A DNA stretch of 33,385 bases from assembly GCA_905235705.1 (NCBI GenBank), contig CAJOML010000020.1:1-33385 (forward strand). Direction: 5' to 3'. Position 1 is the stretch's first letter; every line of letters begins with the position of its first letter. Source of the stretch: an uncultured Bacilli bacterium (lineage in GTDB: Bacteria; Bacillota_I; Bacilli_A; RFN20; CAG-826). Position numbers and translations under genes: made by a program. The notes beneath the pieces are model-generated. The model was not told the origin of the DNA and did no database searches. It was given only the letters and a program-made list of their open reading frames with translations. Shown here in pieces: positions 16,927 through 26,064 of this stretch.

Positions 16927-17805
16927 CTATTTAACCTCTGGGTAAGCTTTGTCAAGAATCAATTCTTTTCTAAGCTTTATAATTTTCTTGAGAAAATCTT
17001 TTTGTAACTGAGTTAATTGTTCCACATCGTCAATCAGTGAATTGATTTCTTCTAAATTGACATGTGGGACAATTCTTTTAATAGCCTCATTGCATCCTTT
17101 ATATTCTAACGAGGTAATCATTTGATAATAATTGCCACGCTTTCCATTCACTAAAATAGCTGATGTTGGCATATCATAAACTCGTGCATTCATTTCGGCT
17201 TTAGAAGATATAACTTTTTTAATTAATTCATCATCTATCTGAGGAAATAAAGCGGAACCACAATCAAAAATTGGAGCAATCTTCATTTCGTCAGTTTCCT
17301 GGTTATATAAGAATCCCCAATTGCCATTATGTCTATCCCAGTTACCAATGAAAGCATCAGTAACAAACATGTTCCAAAAATGCTCTTCTAATTCTTTCGG
17401 ATCAACCGCAGTCTGTTTTTGAATTGTATCAAGAATGTCAGATAATTCAGTTCCATATCCGTTAGAAGCAGAATCAATAATTTGGTTTTTAACGGAGGCA
17501 AAATCAACGATTGTGGTATTCGGTGAAGTAAAATCTTTGCAAGCCACAACAGTTCTAACTTTGCCATGGTATTCTTATTCTCCTAATAATGTATCTTGAG
17601 CTTTTATTCCAAGCATATTAAAAATATGACATCCAAGATATTCGGAAGTACAACTATTTGTATATGAAAGATTTGGATTCTTTAAAGCGTGCATAGGGAG
17701 TTTAAGCATATAGAGTTCGTTATTGTAAACAACAGAAAGTTTACTTCCGTTTGCACCACCGTAAGCCTTTTTTCTAGTTGGTAAATTAGTAAAATCAATC
17801 ATCAT
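16927..17805 (-). pseudogene. HipA-like kinase (toxin) with in-frame TAA
   Basis: Two frames in the same register (76 codons from 17805 and 206 codons ending at 16927) are split by TAA at 17575-17577; the bases between code for EYHGKVRTVVACKDF, which continues the protein sensibly. The first part has the GGANGSKLSVVYNNELYMLKLP nucleotide-binding hairpin of HipA-type kinases; the second has the catalytic loop GNWDRHNGNWGFLYN and the metal site IFDCGSALF. HipA toxins phosphorylate glutamyl-tRNA synthetase or other targets to stop growth. The upstream HTH gene, nine bases away, is the expected antitoxin. As read the kinase core is cut in two, so the toxin should be inactive unless the second half starts again at GTG 17547 or the TAA is an error. 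AT-rich against its neighbours. Confidence 0.75.
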
Positions 17806-17813
17806 AAATCCTC

Positions 17814-18187
17814 CTAAAAATATCTCGCTCTTAATCTATCTGCTTGCTCTTTAGAAATAAGATGTTCTACTTCTGCAACGTTGATAGAACTATTCAATTG
17901 GTCGCTATAACAATCCACTAAAGTGCAATCTTTACGAATTGCTTTTCTATATTCAGTAATGGCATCCACCAAAAATTCTGGTAATGATGTTTTTGCCTCT
18001 TCTCTTTCTAGAGAAAGCAAATCTTCTATTGATACTCCCAAGCTCTTAGAAATTGCTAATAGTGTTTTACCAGAACATTCTAAAATATCAGCTTTTCCTG
18101 AAGAAATATCAGTTAAAGTTGTTTTAGGTACTCCGCTATCTCGAGACAAGGAATAAACTGTAGGGCAAGTAAATCTAAGAATGTCAT
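17814..18187 (-). pseudogene. HipB-like XRE antitoxin, apparently frameshifted near its start
   Basis: The frame ending at 17814 encodes an XRE-type helix-turn-helix (SRDSGVPKTTLTDISSGK) and a helical tail, as in antitoxins paired with short HipA-like kinases. Read upstream, the same frame continues ILRFTCPTVYSL, the natural first helix, but then meets no start codon and stops at TAA. The only ATG there (18185-18187) is one base out of frame: ATGACATT would join correctly if it were ATGACAATT. A TTG at 18147-18149 could start a shorter protein lacking helix 1, with no SD. Promoter and operator are directly upstream. I read this as a single-base loss, by mutation or by sequence error. Confidence 0.6.
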
Positions 18188-18193
18188 GCTTAA

Positions 18194-18222
18194 ATTATAT
18201 CGGTTAACCGACTTATTTCCAA
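18194..18222 (-). promoter_or_regulatory. hip operon promoter with palindromic operator
   Basis: TTGGAA, 17 bases, perfect TATAAT on the minus strand. The spacer starts at the -10 with a perfect 12-base palindrome TCGGTTAACCGA (18200-18211), the expected autorepression site for the antitoxin. Only six bases separate the -10 from the ATG. Confidence 0.8.
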
Positions 18223-18235
18223 TATCAAAGATATA

Positions 18236-18261
18236 AAAAGATTCGACACAAATGTATCGAA
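18236..18261 (-). terminator. Terminator of the tRNA-Val/Thr transcript
   Basis: TTCGATACA pairs with TGTGTCGAA (one G-T pair) and is followed by TCTTTTT on the minus strand, 16 bases past tRNA-Thr. Confidence 0.85.
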
Positions 18262-18276
18262 CCAATTCTACAGTTG

Positions 18277-18352
18277 TGGTGCCGCCTGCCGGAATCGAAC
18301 CAGCAACCTATCGCTTACAAGGCGATTGCTCTGCCAGTTGAGCTAAGGCGGC
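18277..18352 (-). tRNA. tRNA-Thr (anticodon UGU)
   Basis: Acceptor GCCGCCT/AGGCGGC, discriminator A, encoded CCA; anticodon loop CTTGTAA on the stem ATCGC/GCGAT. It follows tRNA-Val after two bases. Confidence 0.96.
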
Positions 18353-18354
18353 AC

Positions 18355-18429
18355 TGGTGGGTGTTGGGGGTTTCGAACCCTCGACCTCTTCCGTGTGAAG
18401 GAAACGCTCTCCCACTGAGCTAAACACCC
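18355..18429 (-). tRNA. tRNA-Val (anticodon CAC)
   Basis: Acceptor GGGTGTT/AACACCC, discriminator A, encoded CCA; anticodon loop TTCACAC on the stem TTTCC/GGAAG. CAC reads GUG. Confidence 0.92.
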
Positions 18430-18450
18430 ATTTTGCCTTACGGCTCGGTT

Positions 18451-18480
18451 ATTATCCTCTTTTTATCCTTATTTATTCAA
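18451..18480 (-). promoter_or_regulatory. Promoter of tRNA-Val/Thr
   Basis: TTGAAT, 18 bases, GATAAT on the minus strand, 21 bases before tRNA-Val. Confidence 0.6.
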
Positions 18481-18501
18481 GACTATCGTTTTAAAACGAT
18501 G

Positions 18502-18529
18502 AAAAAACCCGAACCTAATCGATCCGGGT
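18502..18529 (-). terminator. Terminator of tRNA-Ala(GGC)
   Basis: ACCCGGA/TTCGGGT stem (one G-T pair) followed by six T on the minus strand, 10 bases after the tRNA. A separate 16-base palindrome ATCGTTTTAAAACGAT lies just beyond at 18485-18500. Confidence 0.85.
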
Positions 18530-18539
18530 AATTGGCAAT

Positions 18540-18615
18540 TGGTGGACCTTGTCGGGCTCGAACCGATGACCTCCTCCATGCCATGGAGGCGCTCTCCCAA
18601 CTGAGCTAAAGGCCC
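18540..18615 (-). tRNA. tRNA-Ala (anticodon GGC)
   Basis: Acceptor GGGCCTT/AAGGTCC with the G3-U70 alanine identity pair, discriminator A, encoded CCA; anticodon loop ATGGCAT on CCTCC/GGAGG. Confidence 0.97.
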
Positions 18616-18640
18616 ATAGACGCGTTTTCCGCGCCTATTA

Positions 18641-18669
18641 AAGATAGTGAGAATGGCATTCTTTGTCAA
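18641..18669 (-). promoter_or_regulatory. Promoter of tRNA-Ala(GGC)
   Basis: Consensus TTGACA, 17 bases, TATCTT on the minus strand, directly past the end of the XRE gene. Confidence 0.7.
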
Positions 18670-18694
18670 ATGTTTTTTGAGGAAAGAAGCAACT

Positions 18695-19309
18695 CTACTT
18701 CGTTCTTTTGCCGTGGATGTGGGGAACGATCGAATAAAAAATAGGAACGGCAAACCACATAACCCAATAAGGATGCCAGAAATTTTGCCCGTAGAAGGAG
18801 CCGATAATCCCCATTCCGCAGAAGACCATCGTCACCAAAACGGCCATGTTAAATTCGACTAAGCGACGTTTTTTGATCGCCTTAGCAATGGACCTGGCGA
18901 GGACGGGAACGAGGAAAAGGATCCACATCGATGCCCAACCAACCGCTCCTCCTTCAGGGGTGCGCCACAAGAATCCAGCAATTAAATAAGCGACCAAGGC
19001 AAATAAGAACATGGCGGAGAAGACCCAATTCTTACTTTCTTCTTCCTCCACTTGATAAGCGGGGTCCACCACTTCGGATTCGACGACCTCGGCTTCTTCA
19101 TCCTCTTTTGCCGCGCGGATTAATTCATCCACGGAAATATTGTAGATACCCGCAAGAGCAATAATATTTTCGGTATCAGGCGTACTTTCCCCGTTTTCCC
19201 AACGCGAGACGGCTTGACGCGAGATACCGAGTTCATCGGCGAGCTGTTCTTGCGAGAAGCCATGTTTTTTTCTTAATCCGGCAAGGCGATTTCCTAATCT
19301 AATCGACAT
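18695..19309 (-). CDS. XRE-type DNA-binding domain fused to a membrane domain
   Basis: A 204-residue protein. Residues 5-60 are a Cro/C1-type helix-turn-helix (GFSQEQLADELGISRQAVSRWENGE). An acidic linker follows (about 68-92), then three to four hydrophobic helices to the C terminus (VFSAMFLFALVAYLIAGFLW and later segments). Such HTH-plus-transmembrane proteins are common in Bacillota and are thought to be membrane-tethered regulators; a signal is not known. AGGAGG lies eight bases before ATG. Its immediate neighbours are tRNA genes, so no target is suggested by context. Confidence 0.85.
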   Translation of the reverse strand: MSIRLGNRLAGLRKKHGFSQEQLADELGISRQAVSRWENGESTPDTENIIALAGIYNISVDELIRAAKEDEEAEVVESEVVDPAYQVEEEESKNWVFSAMFLFALVAYLIAGFLWRTPEGGAVGWASMWILFLVPVLARSIAKAIKKRRLVEFNMAVLVTMVFCGMGIIGSFYGQNFWHPYWVMWFAVPIFYSIVPHIHGKRTK

Positions 19310-19440
19310 AGTCTTGTCCTCCTAGCGATAATGATAATGCTTTTCTTTTTCCCTTCCACCGCTTTTTGTTGGCAGGCACAAAAATTGCGCAATTCTGGTT
19401 TACATTTCCTACAATATCCATGCAAAACCCAGGGAAAAAT

Positions 19441-19461
19441 AAGAAAACTGGGCAAGCCAGT
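19441..19461 (-). terminator. Terminator of tRNA-Pro/Arg
   Basis: ACTGG/CCAGT stem with a five-base loop followed by TTTTCTTATTTTT on the minus strand, 14 bases after tRNA-Arg. Confidence 0.65.
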
Positions 19462-19475
19462 ATCTTCTTGGTGAT

Positions 19476-19552
19476 TGGCGCGCTCGAGACGATTCGAACG
19501 TCCGACCCCTTCCTTAGGAGGGAAGTGCTCTGTCCAGCTGAGCTACGAGCGC
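19476..19552 (-). tRNA. tRNA-Arg (anticodon CCU)
   Basis: Acceptor GCGCTCG/CGAGCGC, discriminator G, encoded CCA; anticodon loop CTCCTAA on CTTCC/GGAAG. Confidence 0.96.
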
Positions 19553-19557
19553 AAGGA

Positions 19558-19634
19558 TGGTCGGAACGGCGGGACTTGAACCCGCGACCTCTTGGTCCCG
19601 AACCAAGCGCACTACCAAGCTGTGCTACGTCCCG
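19558..19634 (-). tRNA. tRNA-Pro (anticodon CGG)
   Basis: Acceptor CGGGACG/CGTTCCG (one G-T pair), discriminator A, encoded CCA; anticodon loop TTCGGGA on CTTGG/CCAAG. It is five bases before tRNA-Arg and likely shares its transcript. Confidence 0.96.
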
Positions 19635-19658
19635 ATCAGCGGCAAAACCGCGAAATGG

Positions 19659-19687
19659 ATTATATACTTCTCCTTATAGGAATTCAA
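19659..19687 (-). promoter_or_regulatory. tRNA-Pro/Arg promoter inside the polC 3' end
   Basis: TTGAAT, 17 bases, perfect TATAAT on the minus strand. The -35 lies within the last codons of polC. Confidence 0.65.
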
Positions 19688-22600
19688 ACAAAGACATTTG
19701 ATTTGTCTCGCCCAAACCATCAAGCACGCCGAACTCTTCAAGCTTCTTTAAGTTGGAACTATTGAGTTTGCTGGCGCGGGAAAGCAAATCCTCTTTCGAA
19801 AGGAAAGGCTTCTTATTGCCTTCGCTATCTTTTTCTTCGCGGGCTTCGATAATCGAATTGGCGGCACTTAAGCCAAGCCCATCGATGACATTGAAAGGCG
19901 GAATCAAAGATTTCTTTTCGTGATCGACGACAAACATCTTCGCGTCGGAGCGATACAAATCGAAATTCTCGAAATGATATCCTCTTTCTAACATCTCGAT
20001 GGCGACCTGAAGCGAATCCAGCATCGCCGCTTCCTTGTTGCTAAGCGGATTATCCCTTGAGCCAGCCCTGGCCGAAAGTTCGCGGATTCGTCCAATGACG
20101 GCATCTTCACCGGCAATCATAGCCTTGATATCCCAAGCATCGGAACGAATCGAGAAGAAGACGGCATAGAATTCAAGCGGGTAATAGAGTTTGAAATAAG
20201 CCACACGTACAGCCATCATGACGTAAGCGGTCGCGTGTCCACGAGGGAAGAGATATTTAATCTTCTTGCAGGAATCGATATAGAACTGGGGAACCTTATG
20301 GGCGAGCATGGCTTCTTCGTTTTCCGGTTTTAGGCCCCTACCTTTACGAACGTCTTCCATGATTTTGAAAGACATCGAGGGGTCTAAGCCCATCGAAATT
20401 AAGTAAGTCATGATATCGTCACGGCATCCGATGACTTCGTTTAAACTCTTGCCGGATTTGACAAGGTCTTCGGCGTTGCCGGCCCAAACATCGGTGCCGT
20501 GGGCTAAACCAGAAATAATGAGAAGGTCATTAAAACAATGCGGACGCGCAACATCTAACATCCTTTGGCAGGTGGCCGTGCCAAATTCTGGCAAAGCCGC
20601 CGCCCCGGTGGCAGGATGGAGGAAATCACGTTGGAGATTTAATTCTTTCGGTGAAAGGAACAAAGATAAAACCCTTTCGTCATTCATCGGGATATCTTCG
20701 ATTCTTACCCCTGTGAGATCACGGTAAAAACGCATCGCCATCGGGTCAACGTGGCCCAAGATATCGAGTTTTAAAACCTCATCATGCATAGAACGGAAGT
20801 CATAATGGGTGGTAAGCCATTCCGATTCAAGGTCATCGGCTGGATGCTGGACGGCGGTAAAGTCATAGACGGAATGCTCGGCAGGGATAACGACGATGCC
20901 GCCAGGGTGTTGCCCGGTGGTACGCTTAACGCCTTCGCATTTAGCCGCGATATAGGCGATGTAATTGGTGTTCATTTCATCCGGGTTCTTGCCGATGGAT
21001 TCGAAATATCCGCGGACATAGCCGAAAGCCGTCTTCTCGGCGACTTTTTCAATCGTCCCGGCGCGGAAGACGTTCTTTTCCCCTAGTAGGTCTTTGGTGT
21101 AGTTATGGGCCCTATGCTGAGATTCATCTTCGAAGTTAAGGTCGATATCAGGGACTTTATCCGCGTGGAAGCCAAGGAAGGTTTCAAACGGGATGTTTTG
21201 CCCGTTGGTATCAAGCTTATGACCGCATTTGGGGCAAGTCTTATCGGGCAAATCGAAGCCGGATTTATATTTCTCGGCATCGCCGAATTCGAAATAATGG
21301 CAATGCGGGCAATGATAATGCGGCGGAAGCGGATTGACCTCGGTGATTTCAGCCATCGTGGCGGCAAAGGAAGAACCAACCGAACCACGCGAACCGACGA
21401 TGAAGTGTTCAGGCTCTTCATTAGCGAGTTTAATCAAGCGATAGGCGATGTAATAGGTGACGGCATAACCATTGCCGATAATCCCTTCGAGTTCGCGGTC
21501 AAGACGGCCTTTTAATTTGGCGATATTTTCATGCACGACCGGATCATCATCGAAAGTATAGGCATAATTCTTTTCAAAATTGCCATAGCAAAGATCGCGG
21601 ATCTTTTCCTCGGAATTAGGGAGGTTACGGTTGGGGGCGAATAAGTCATCCGAAACAGGCGTGATGTCGTTATCGATAAGCGAAGAGATATAACGTGTGT
21701 TGGTGACGACGATCTCATAAGCGAGGTCTTTATCCAGCCACGCCTCAAACGAATCTAGCATTTCACGAGTTGAACGGAAATGCTGGTCAGGGTTTTCAAA
21801 ATGGGGCTTCCTTGCCCTTGCTGGCGGGTTCATCGGGTGAGCACCGCCGCCTTTGGCTTTGGCATTAATGTAGACATCCCTAAGGATTTTGTCCTCAGGA
21901 TTAACGTAATGGCAGTCCCCCGTTGCAACAACCGGCTTGCCAGCTTGTCTAGCCGCTTCGATGATGTCTTTCAAGACTTCGATCAAGTGTTCTTTGGATT
22001 GGACCCTGCCCATATTGAGCAAATAGGAATAATTCTCAATCGGCTGAATCTCGACATAGTCATAGAACTGCATGGCTTCGACCAAAGTGGAAAGGTCACG
22101 GGTTAAGGCCATCTCGAAAATCTCGCCATTAAAGCAAGCCGTGCCGATCAAGAAATTCTTACGGTAAGTTTGTAACAATGAACGCGGGGTCTTGGGGAAA
22201 CGCCCTTCAAAATAAGTTGTATGTCCCTCCGAAATGATGCGGTTAAGATCGGAAAGGCCTTCTTGGTTTTTGACTAAGACACAGGCATGGTATTCGCGTA
22301 AGTGACGGCAGAAAGCGTTGAATTTGGCTTCCTTTTTATCAAAGGTCTCAGGGTCATCTTTTTCTTTATCGCCACGGGCAACCATAAGGTGTTGCAAATC
22401 GCGATGGGTGATACCCGGGAATTCGTGATTAAGGCGGATGATGGCTTCTTGCCAGCCGTCATTTAATTTCTCTGAGTCATAATCGGCACGGTGAGCGTCT
22501 TTCTCATCATAAACGTTTAAGCCTAGGTTCCTTAGGAAGGCACCTTCGGTATGACGCCCGGCTTCGGGGAAGAGATAGTGAGAAATCGGAATGGTATCAA

Positions 22601-24647
22601 TGACGGGGTTGGTTAAAGGGGCAAGGCCTTCGCGTTGCAAGGCGGCGTTAATAAAACCGATATCGAACGAAGCGTTATGGGCGACTAAAATCAAATCCCC
22701 CATAAATTCGCGAATCTTGGGTAAAATCTCTCTAAAAGTCGGGGCTTTGCGGAGTTCTTCGGCACTTAATTTGTTGATGGCCAAAGCCTCGGCGGCATAT
22801 TCCAAATCGATTTCGGGATTGATCAATGTATCAAAACGGCGAATGACACGGCCCCTTTCGACGATGACCCCACCGAATTCAACGAGACGGTCATAACGGG
22901 CCGATAAGCCGGTGGTTTCGGTATCGAAGACGCAATAACGGGCTTCGGTAAGCTTTTGGTCACAAGGGTTTTGGATGTAATTTTGTTCAAGGTCGAACAT
23001 ATAAAGTTCGGCCCCGTAAATAATCTTTAACGGTTCACGTTGGCTCTTTCCCGATTTAAAGGCTTTCCGGTCTTCATCATGGCAAGCCTGGGCGGCGGGG
23101 AAGTTTTGGACGACGCCATGGTCGGTAATGGCAATCGCGTCCATGCCCATGCCCTTGGCCACGTCATAGTAGGACTTAAAATCGGGGACGGCATCCATGA
23201 CCGACATATTGGTATGGAGATGCAACTCAACGCGTTTAACATCTTCTGGATCTTCTCTTTTCTTCGGCGAAGCGATGGGATCAAGATAATGGGCGATAAT
23301 CACCTTTTGCCCGGTATAACGGTCTTTGTCGATCGCCCCACGAACACGGACAAAGCTTTTCTTCACAAATTTCTCAAGGGTGGTCTTGGGAAGATTTTTG
23401 GCCTCGAAAGCACGCACGTTAATCGCGTTTGACATATCACCAACCCCTAAGGTAAGGATGACCTTGCCTTTGGAGGAGTTACGGATATCGTTAGAAAAGA
23501 CTTCGCCAAAGAAATCGACATTGCCGACTTCAAGGGCGTAAATATCATCGATTTGGTTGATGATTTTATAGTCGCCTCTTTCCCAAACCCTCTTTCTCGC
23601 TCTTTCTTCGAGCATGATGGAGAGATTCCGCTCCGCCTCATCAAGAAGGCTTTCTTCCGCCTCGGCTTTGAATTTGGCTTCGTCTTTGGCGATGGCTTGC
23701 GCGCCATCGAGAGGGAGGTCGATGGAATCTTGTTTTGCTTCTTCTGCGGGGAGAGGTTCCTCGCTAGAGGGTTTTAAATCTTCCACCCCTTCAAGCAGTT
23801 CATCTTCTTCGCCTTTTTCTTCTTCGGGTAAGGGTTCATCGGAAAGAGATTCTTCGTTATCTTCAGGCATCTCTTCTAATACCATCTTAGGAGTTTCTTC
23901 CTCTAGGGTGAAATCTTCTTCCGGAATAAACCCATCGGATAAAATCTCGCTAGATTCTTCTGGCATATCCCCTAGATCCGTCTTGGGGGCTTCTTCGTTA
24001 AAGTCCGCTTCAGCAAGGGAAGATGTTTCTTCATTCTCAACTGGCTCTTCGGGCATTTCCTCTAAAGCCATCTTAGGAGTTTCTTCTTCTGTTTCTCCCT
24101 CGATGAAAGGTTCGCTTTCCCTAGCAGGGGTATCTCCAATTTCTTCAGGCATCTCTTCTAGGCCCATAGGAGGTTCTTCTTGGGGTTCTTCTTCCGCCTT
24201 AAAGGGTTTGACCTTAGAACTAAATTCAAATGGGTAATTGATGAATTTCATGAGGGAGAGGAAATCTTTTTCCCAATCCTTCCCCGCTTCTAGGGATTCT
24301 TCATCGGCATAGATAAAAGAAAGCTTTTCTTCCCCTTCTTCTTCAATGCCACACGGGGGAAGGGTGGAGAATCTAGCTAAATACCAATCAGCCAATAAAG
24401 AGACGACGTCATTGGCCTCAGGCATATTCAAATATGTGAAGCGGAGGGAATATGGGTAGTGGATATTCACACTCGCCGAAATGAAACGGTCCAATAAGGA
24501 ATATTCCCAAGGGACAACCTTGGAAACGACCATATCGACCCTTTCTTTTTGGTATGGGTTGCGCCCGACTAAAACGAAATCTAAGTCGAAGTCTTCACTT
24601 TCCTCTATCCCGATAGAACGGAGGAATCGATTCATTTTTTCTTGCAT
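19674..24647 (-). CDS. polC: DNA polymerase III alpha subunit, PolC type
   Basis: The replicative polymerase of low-GC Gram-positives, 1657 residues against the usual 1430-1470. Domains in order: N-terminal domain (1-150); an acidic repeat insert (about 150-320); OB-fold (about 360-460); PHP domain beginning VELHLHTNMSVMDA (473) and ending near 560; DnaQ-like proofreading exonuclease with DTETTG (575-580), AHNASFDIGF and HRADYDSE (split PHP is the PolC hallmark); then the polymerase core with a C-x2-C, C-x2-C zinc motif (CPHCHYF ... CPKCGH), PDIDLNFED carrying catalytic aspartates, and RPHCFNDLL plus FPRGHATAYVMMA. Start has AAGGAGG six bases upstream, 15 bases after rseP stops. Last gene of the uppS operon. 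Confidence 0.98.
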   Translation of the reverse strand: MQEKMNRFLRSIGIEESEDFDLDFVLVGRNPYQKERVDMVVSKVVPWEYSLLDRFISASVNIHYPYSLRFTYLNMPEANDVVSLLADWYLARFSTLPPCGIEEEGEEKLSFIYADEESLEAGKDWEKDFLSLMKFINYPFEFSSKVKPFKAEEEPQEEPPMGLEEMPEEIGDTPARESEPFIEGETEEETPKMALEEMPEEPVENEETSSLAEADFNEEAPKTDLGDMPEESSEILSDGFIPEEDFTLEEETPKMVLEEMPEDNEESLSDEPLPEEEKGEEDELLEGVEDLKPSSEEPLPAEEAKQDSIDLPLDGAQAIAKDEAKFKAEAEESLLDEAERNLSIMLEERARKRVWERGDYKIINQIDDIYALEVGNVDFFGEVFSNDIRNSSKGKVILTLGVGDMSNAINVRAFEAKNLPKTTLEKFVKKSFVRVRGAIDKDRYTGQKVIIAHYLDPIASPKKREDPEDVKRVELHLHTNMSVMDAVPDFKSYYDVAKGMGMDAIAITDHGVVQNFPAAQACHDEDRKAFKSGKSQREPLKIIYGAELYMFDLEQNYIQNPCDQKLTEARYCVFDTETTGLSARYDRLVEFGGVIVERGRVIRRFDTLINPEIDLEYAAEALAINKLSAEELRKAPTFREILPKIREFMGDLILVAHNASFDIGFINAALQREGLAPLTNPVIDTIPISHYLFPEAGRHTEGAFLRNLGLNVYDEKDAHRADYDSEKLNDGWQEAIIRLNHEFPGITHRDLQHLMVARGDKEKDDPETFDKKEAKFNAFCRHLREYHACVLVKNQEGLSDLNRIISEGHTTYFEGRFPKTPRSLLQTYRKNFLIGTACFNGEIFEMALTRDLSTLVEAMQFYDYVEIQPIENYSYLLNMGRVQSKEHLIEVLKDIIEAARQAGKPVVATGDCHYVNPEDKILRDVYINAKAKGGGAHPMNPPARARKPHFENPDQHFRSTREMLDSFEAWLDKDLAYEIVVTNTRYISSLIDNDITPVSDDLFAPNRNLPNSEEKIRDLCYGNFEKNYAYTFDDDPVVHENIAKLKGRLDRELEGIIGNGYAVTYYIAYRLIKLANEEPEHFIVGSRGSVGSSFAATMAEITEVNPLPPHYHCPHCHYFEFGDAEKYKSGFDLPDKTCPKCGHKLDTNGQNIPFETFLGFHADKVPDIDLNFEDESQHRAHNYTKDLLGEKNVFRAGTIEKVAEKTAFGYVRGYFESIGKNPDEMNTNYIAYIAAKCEGVKRTTGQHPGGIVVIPAEHSVYDFTAVQHPADDLESEWLTTHYDFRSMHDEVLKLDILGHVDPMAMRFYRDLTGVRIEDIPMNDERVLSLFLSPKELNLQRDFLHPATGAAALPEFGTATCQRMLDVARPHCFNDLLIISGLAHGTDVWAGNAEDLVKSGKSLNEVIGCRDDIMTYLISMGLDPSMSFKIMEDVRKGRGLKPENEEAMLAHKVPQFYIDSCKKIKYLFPRGHATAYVMMAVRVAYFKLYYPLEFYAVFFSIRSDAWDIKAMIAGEDAVIGRIRELSARAGSRDNPLSNKEAAMLDSLQVAIEMLERGYHFENFDLYRSDAKMFVVDHEKKSLIPPFNVIDGLGLSAANSIIEAREEKDSEGNKKPFLSKEDLLSRASKLNSSNLKKLEEFGVLDGLGETNQMSLFEFL
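23859..24167 (-). repeat. Acidic repeat insert in PolC
   Basis: Residues 161-263 contain four copies of a motif like EETPKMALEEMPEE (at about 161, 188, 218 and 250), separated by variable Ser/Glu-rich stretches. Two copies are also close at DNA level (around 23872-23905 and 24048-24091). The surrounding 150-320 is almost all acidic and probably disordered. Confidence 0.85.
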
Positions 24648-24662
24648 ATGTCCCTCCTTTCC

Positions 24663-26063
24663 TCAAATAAATAGGGCAATGACGTCCTTGACGGTGACGG
24701 CAACGGCTAAACCGATTAATAAGCCAAAGCCGATTATGGTGGCGATGGTTTTGGCTTTTTCGGGAACTTTCTTCTTCGTCGTCCCTTCGATGACGGTGAC
24801 AAGGATTTGCCATCCATCTAAACCTGGGAAGGGAAGAAGATTGAAGAAGGCGAGATTTACGGAAATCATGCCGGCATAGAAGAAGACCAGACGTGCTCCC
24901 CCGCTGGCGGTAATCTGCGGCATGGCGGCGGTTATGCCAACGATGCCCGAGAGGTTTTTAAACCCGCCTGGCTGGAACAAGGAGATAAAGCCTTTGACGA
25001 CTGCCCCACAGGCATTAGGGAAGTCGCTCGCCCACATTTGCCAGCCCTCAGTGAAACTATTATGGGCGGAAATGGTGAGGAGACGAATCGAGTTATTTTC
25101 GAATTTGCCGTTTTTGATGGAATAACGGAAGAATGATTCCCCGCTTCCAACGATGCGGTGCTCATTATATTGGGTTGCAATCGAATCCCCTTTTTTCAAA
25201 GGCACAAAGGTGATATCCAAATCGATATATTCGCCATCGCTATATCGTTTTAAATCCAATTTCAACGAATTATTCTCATCGTCGAGAAGTTTAGGCACGA
25301 CGTTAACTCCGACTTTTTGATACATGGGATCGGCGGCCTGTGTCGAAGCCGGATATAAATCGATGGAAGCAGCTAATTCGTGATCTTCCACTAAAGTGGA
25401 GGGGTTATAGACGGCGACATATCTCACATCGCCTTTTTTATAGGTGTCGCCATCTTTGACATAGAAATAAACGTCATCGTCGATGACAGGCAAAGTATAA
25501 TCGCCCAATTTTACAGGCACGACGTGCATATAATAATCGCTTGAGGTGTAACCTTCTAAGGCTTGCCCTTCGATATAAGAGGCTAAATCCTGCCCATAGA
25601 TAGAATCTAAGGTGACCGAAGCCATTTGGCTGGTCTCTGCATCTACAATCCCTGACCTCGCGTAGTAATACACCGGGAAGGCGGCATCACCGATATAAAC
25701 CAAAATCATGCCAAGGATGAAATTAAGGGTAACCCCAGCAACAAGAATGAGGATTTTCTTCCACATTGCCGCATTCGCCAAAGAACGCTCGGCAGGCGGG
25801 GCTTCCATTCCTTCTTCGGGGACCATTCCTTCTTCCCCGTACATCGAGACATACCCGCCTAAAGGAATCGCACGTAAGGTAAAATAAGTCTCCCCTTTCT
25901 TCCGCTTGACCTTCAAAACGGCAGGGCCGAAACCAATTGAATATTCAAAGCAATAGACCTTGAATAATTTGGCCATGCCCAAATGGCCCGCCTCGTGGAT
26001 GGAAATTAAGACGGCGAGCATCAAAATAACGATGAGGATATAAAGGAGGGTCTGATACCACAT
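24663..26063 (-). CDS. rseP: Site-2 protease family zinc metalloprotease RseP
   Basis: A 466-residue intramembrane M50 protease that cleaves membrane-bound regulators within the bilayer. The zinc site HEAGH is at residues 23-27 in the first helix, followed by the GFGPAVLK and AIPLGGYVSMYGE segments typical of RseP/RasP. The third metal ligand lies in NLLPFPGLDGWQ near the C terminus, between the last helices. The middle region (about 150-340), where the PDZ domain sits, is larger and more divergent than usual; no clear PDZ signature can be read by eye. ispC lies one base upstream and polC follows 15 bases later. The TGA stop confirms UGA is not read as Trp. Confidence 0.92.
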   Translation of the reverse strand: MWYQTLLYILIVILMLAVLISIHEAGHLGMAKLFKVYCFEYSIGFGPAVLKVKRKKGETYFTLRAIPLGGYVSMYGEEGMVPEEGMEAPPAERSLANAAMWKKILILVAGVTLNFILGMILVYIGDAAFPVYYYARSGIVDAETSQMASVTLDSIYGQDLASYIEGQALEGYTSSDYYMHVVPVKLGDYTLPVIDDDVYFYVKDGDTYKKGDVRYVAVYNPSTLVEDHELAASIDLYPASTQAADPMYQKVGVNVVPKLLDDENNSLKLDLKRYSDGEYIDLDITFVPLKKGDSIATQYNEHRIVGSGESFFRYSIKNGKFENNSIRLLTISAHNSFTEGWQMWASDFPNACGAVVKGFISLFQPGGFKNLSGIVGITAAMPQITASGGARLVFFYAGMISVNLAFFNLLPFPGLDGWQILVTVIEGTTKKKVPEKAKTIATIIGFGLLIGLAVAVTVKDVIALFI

Positions 26064-26064
26064 A

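Noticed and set aside
6749-17577. UAA (or UGA) codon reassignment to explain split genes
   Set aside because: Many intact genes here end in TAA, and cdsA and rseP end in TGA, so all standard stops are in use.
19366-19701. Plus-strand frame over tRNA-Arg and tRNA-Pro
   Set aside because: Translation of tRNA complements; a frequent false gene in databases.
23614-24237. A 207-codon Ser-rich frame on the plus strand opposite the PolC insert
   Set aside because: It is the complement of the Glu-rich repeats (GAA/GAG read as TTC/CTC and shifted to Ser codons), not an independent gene.
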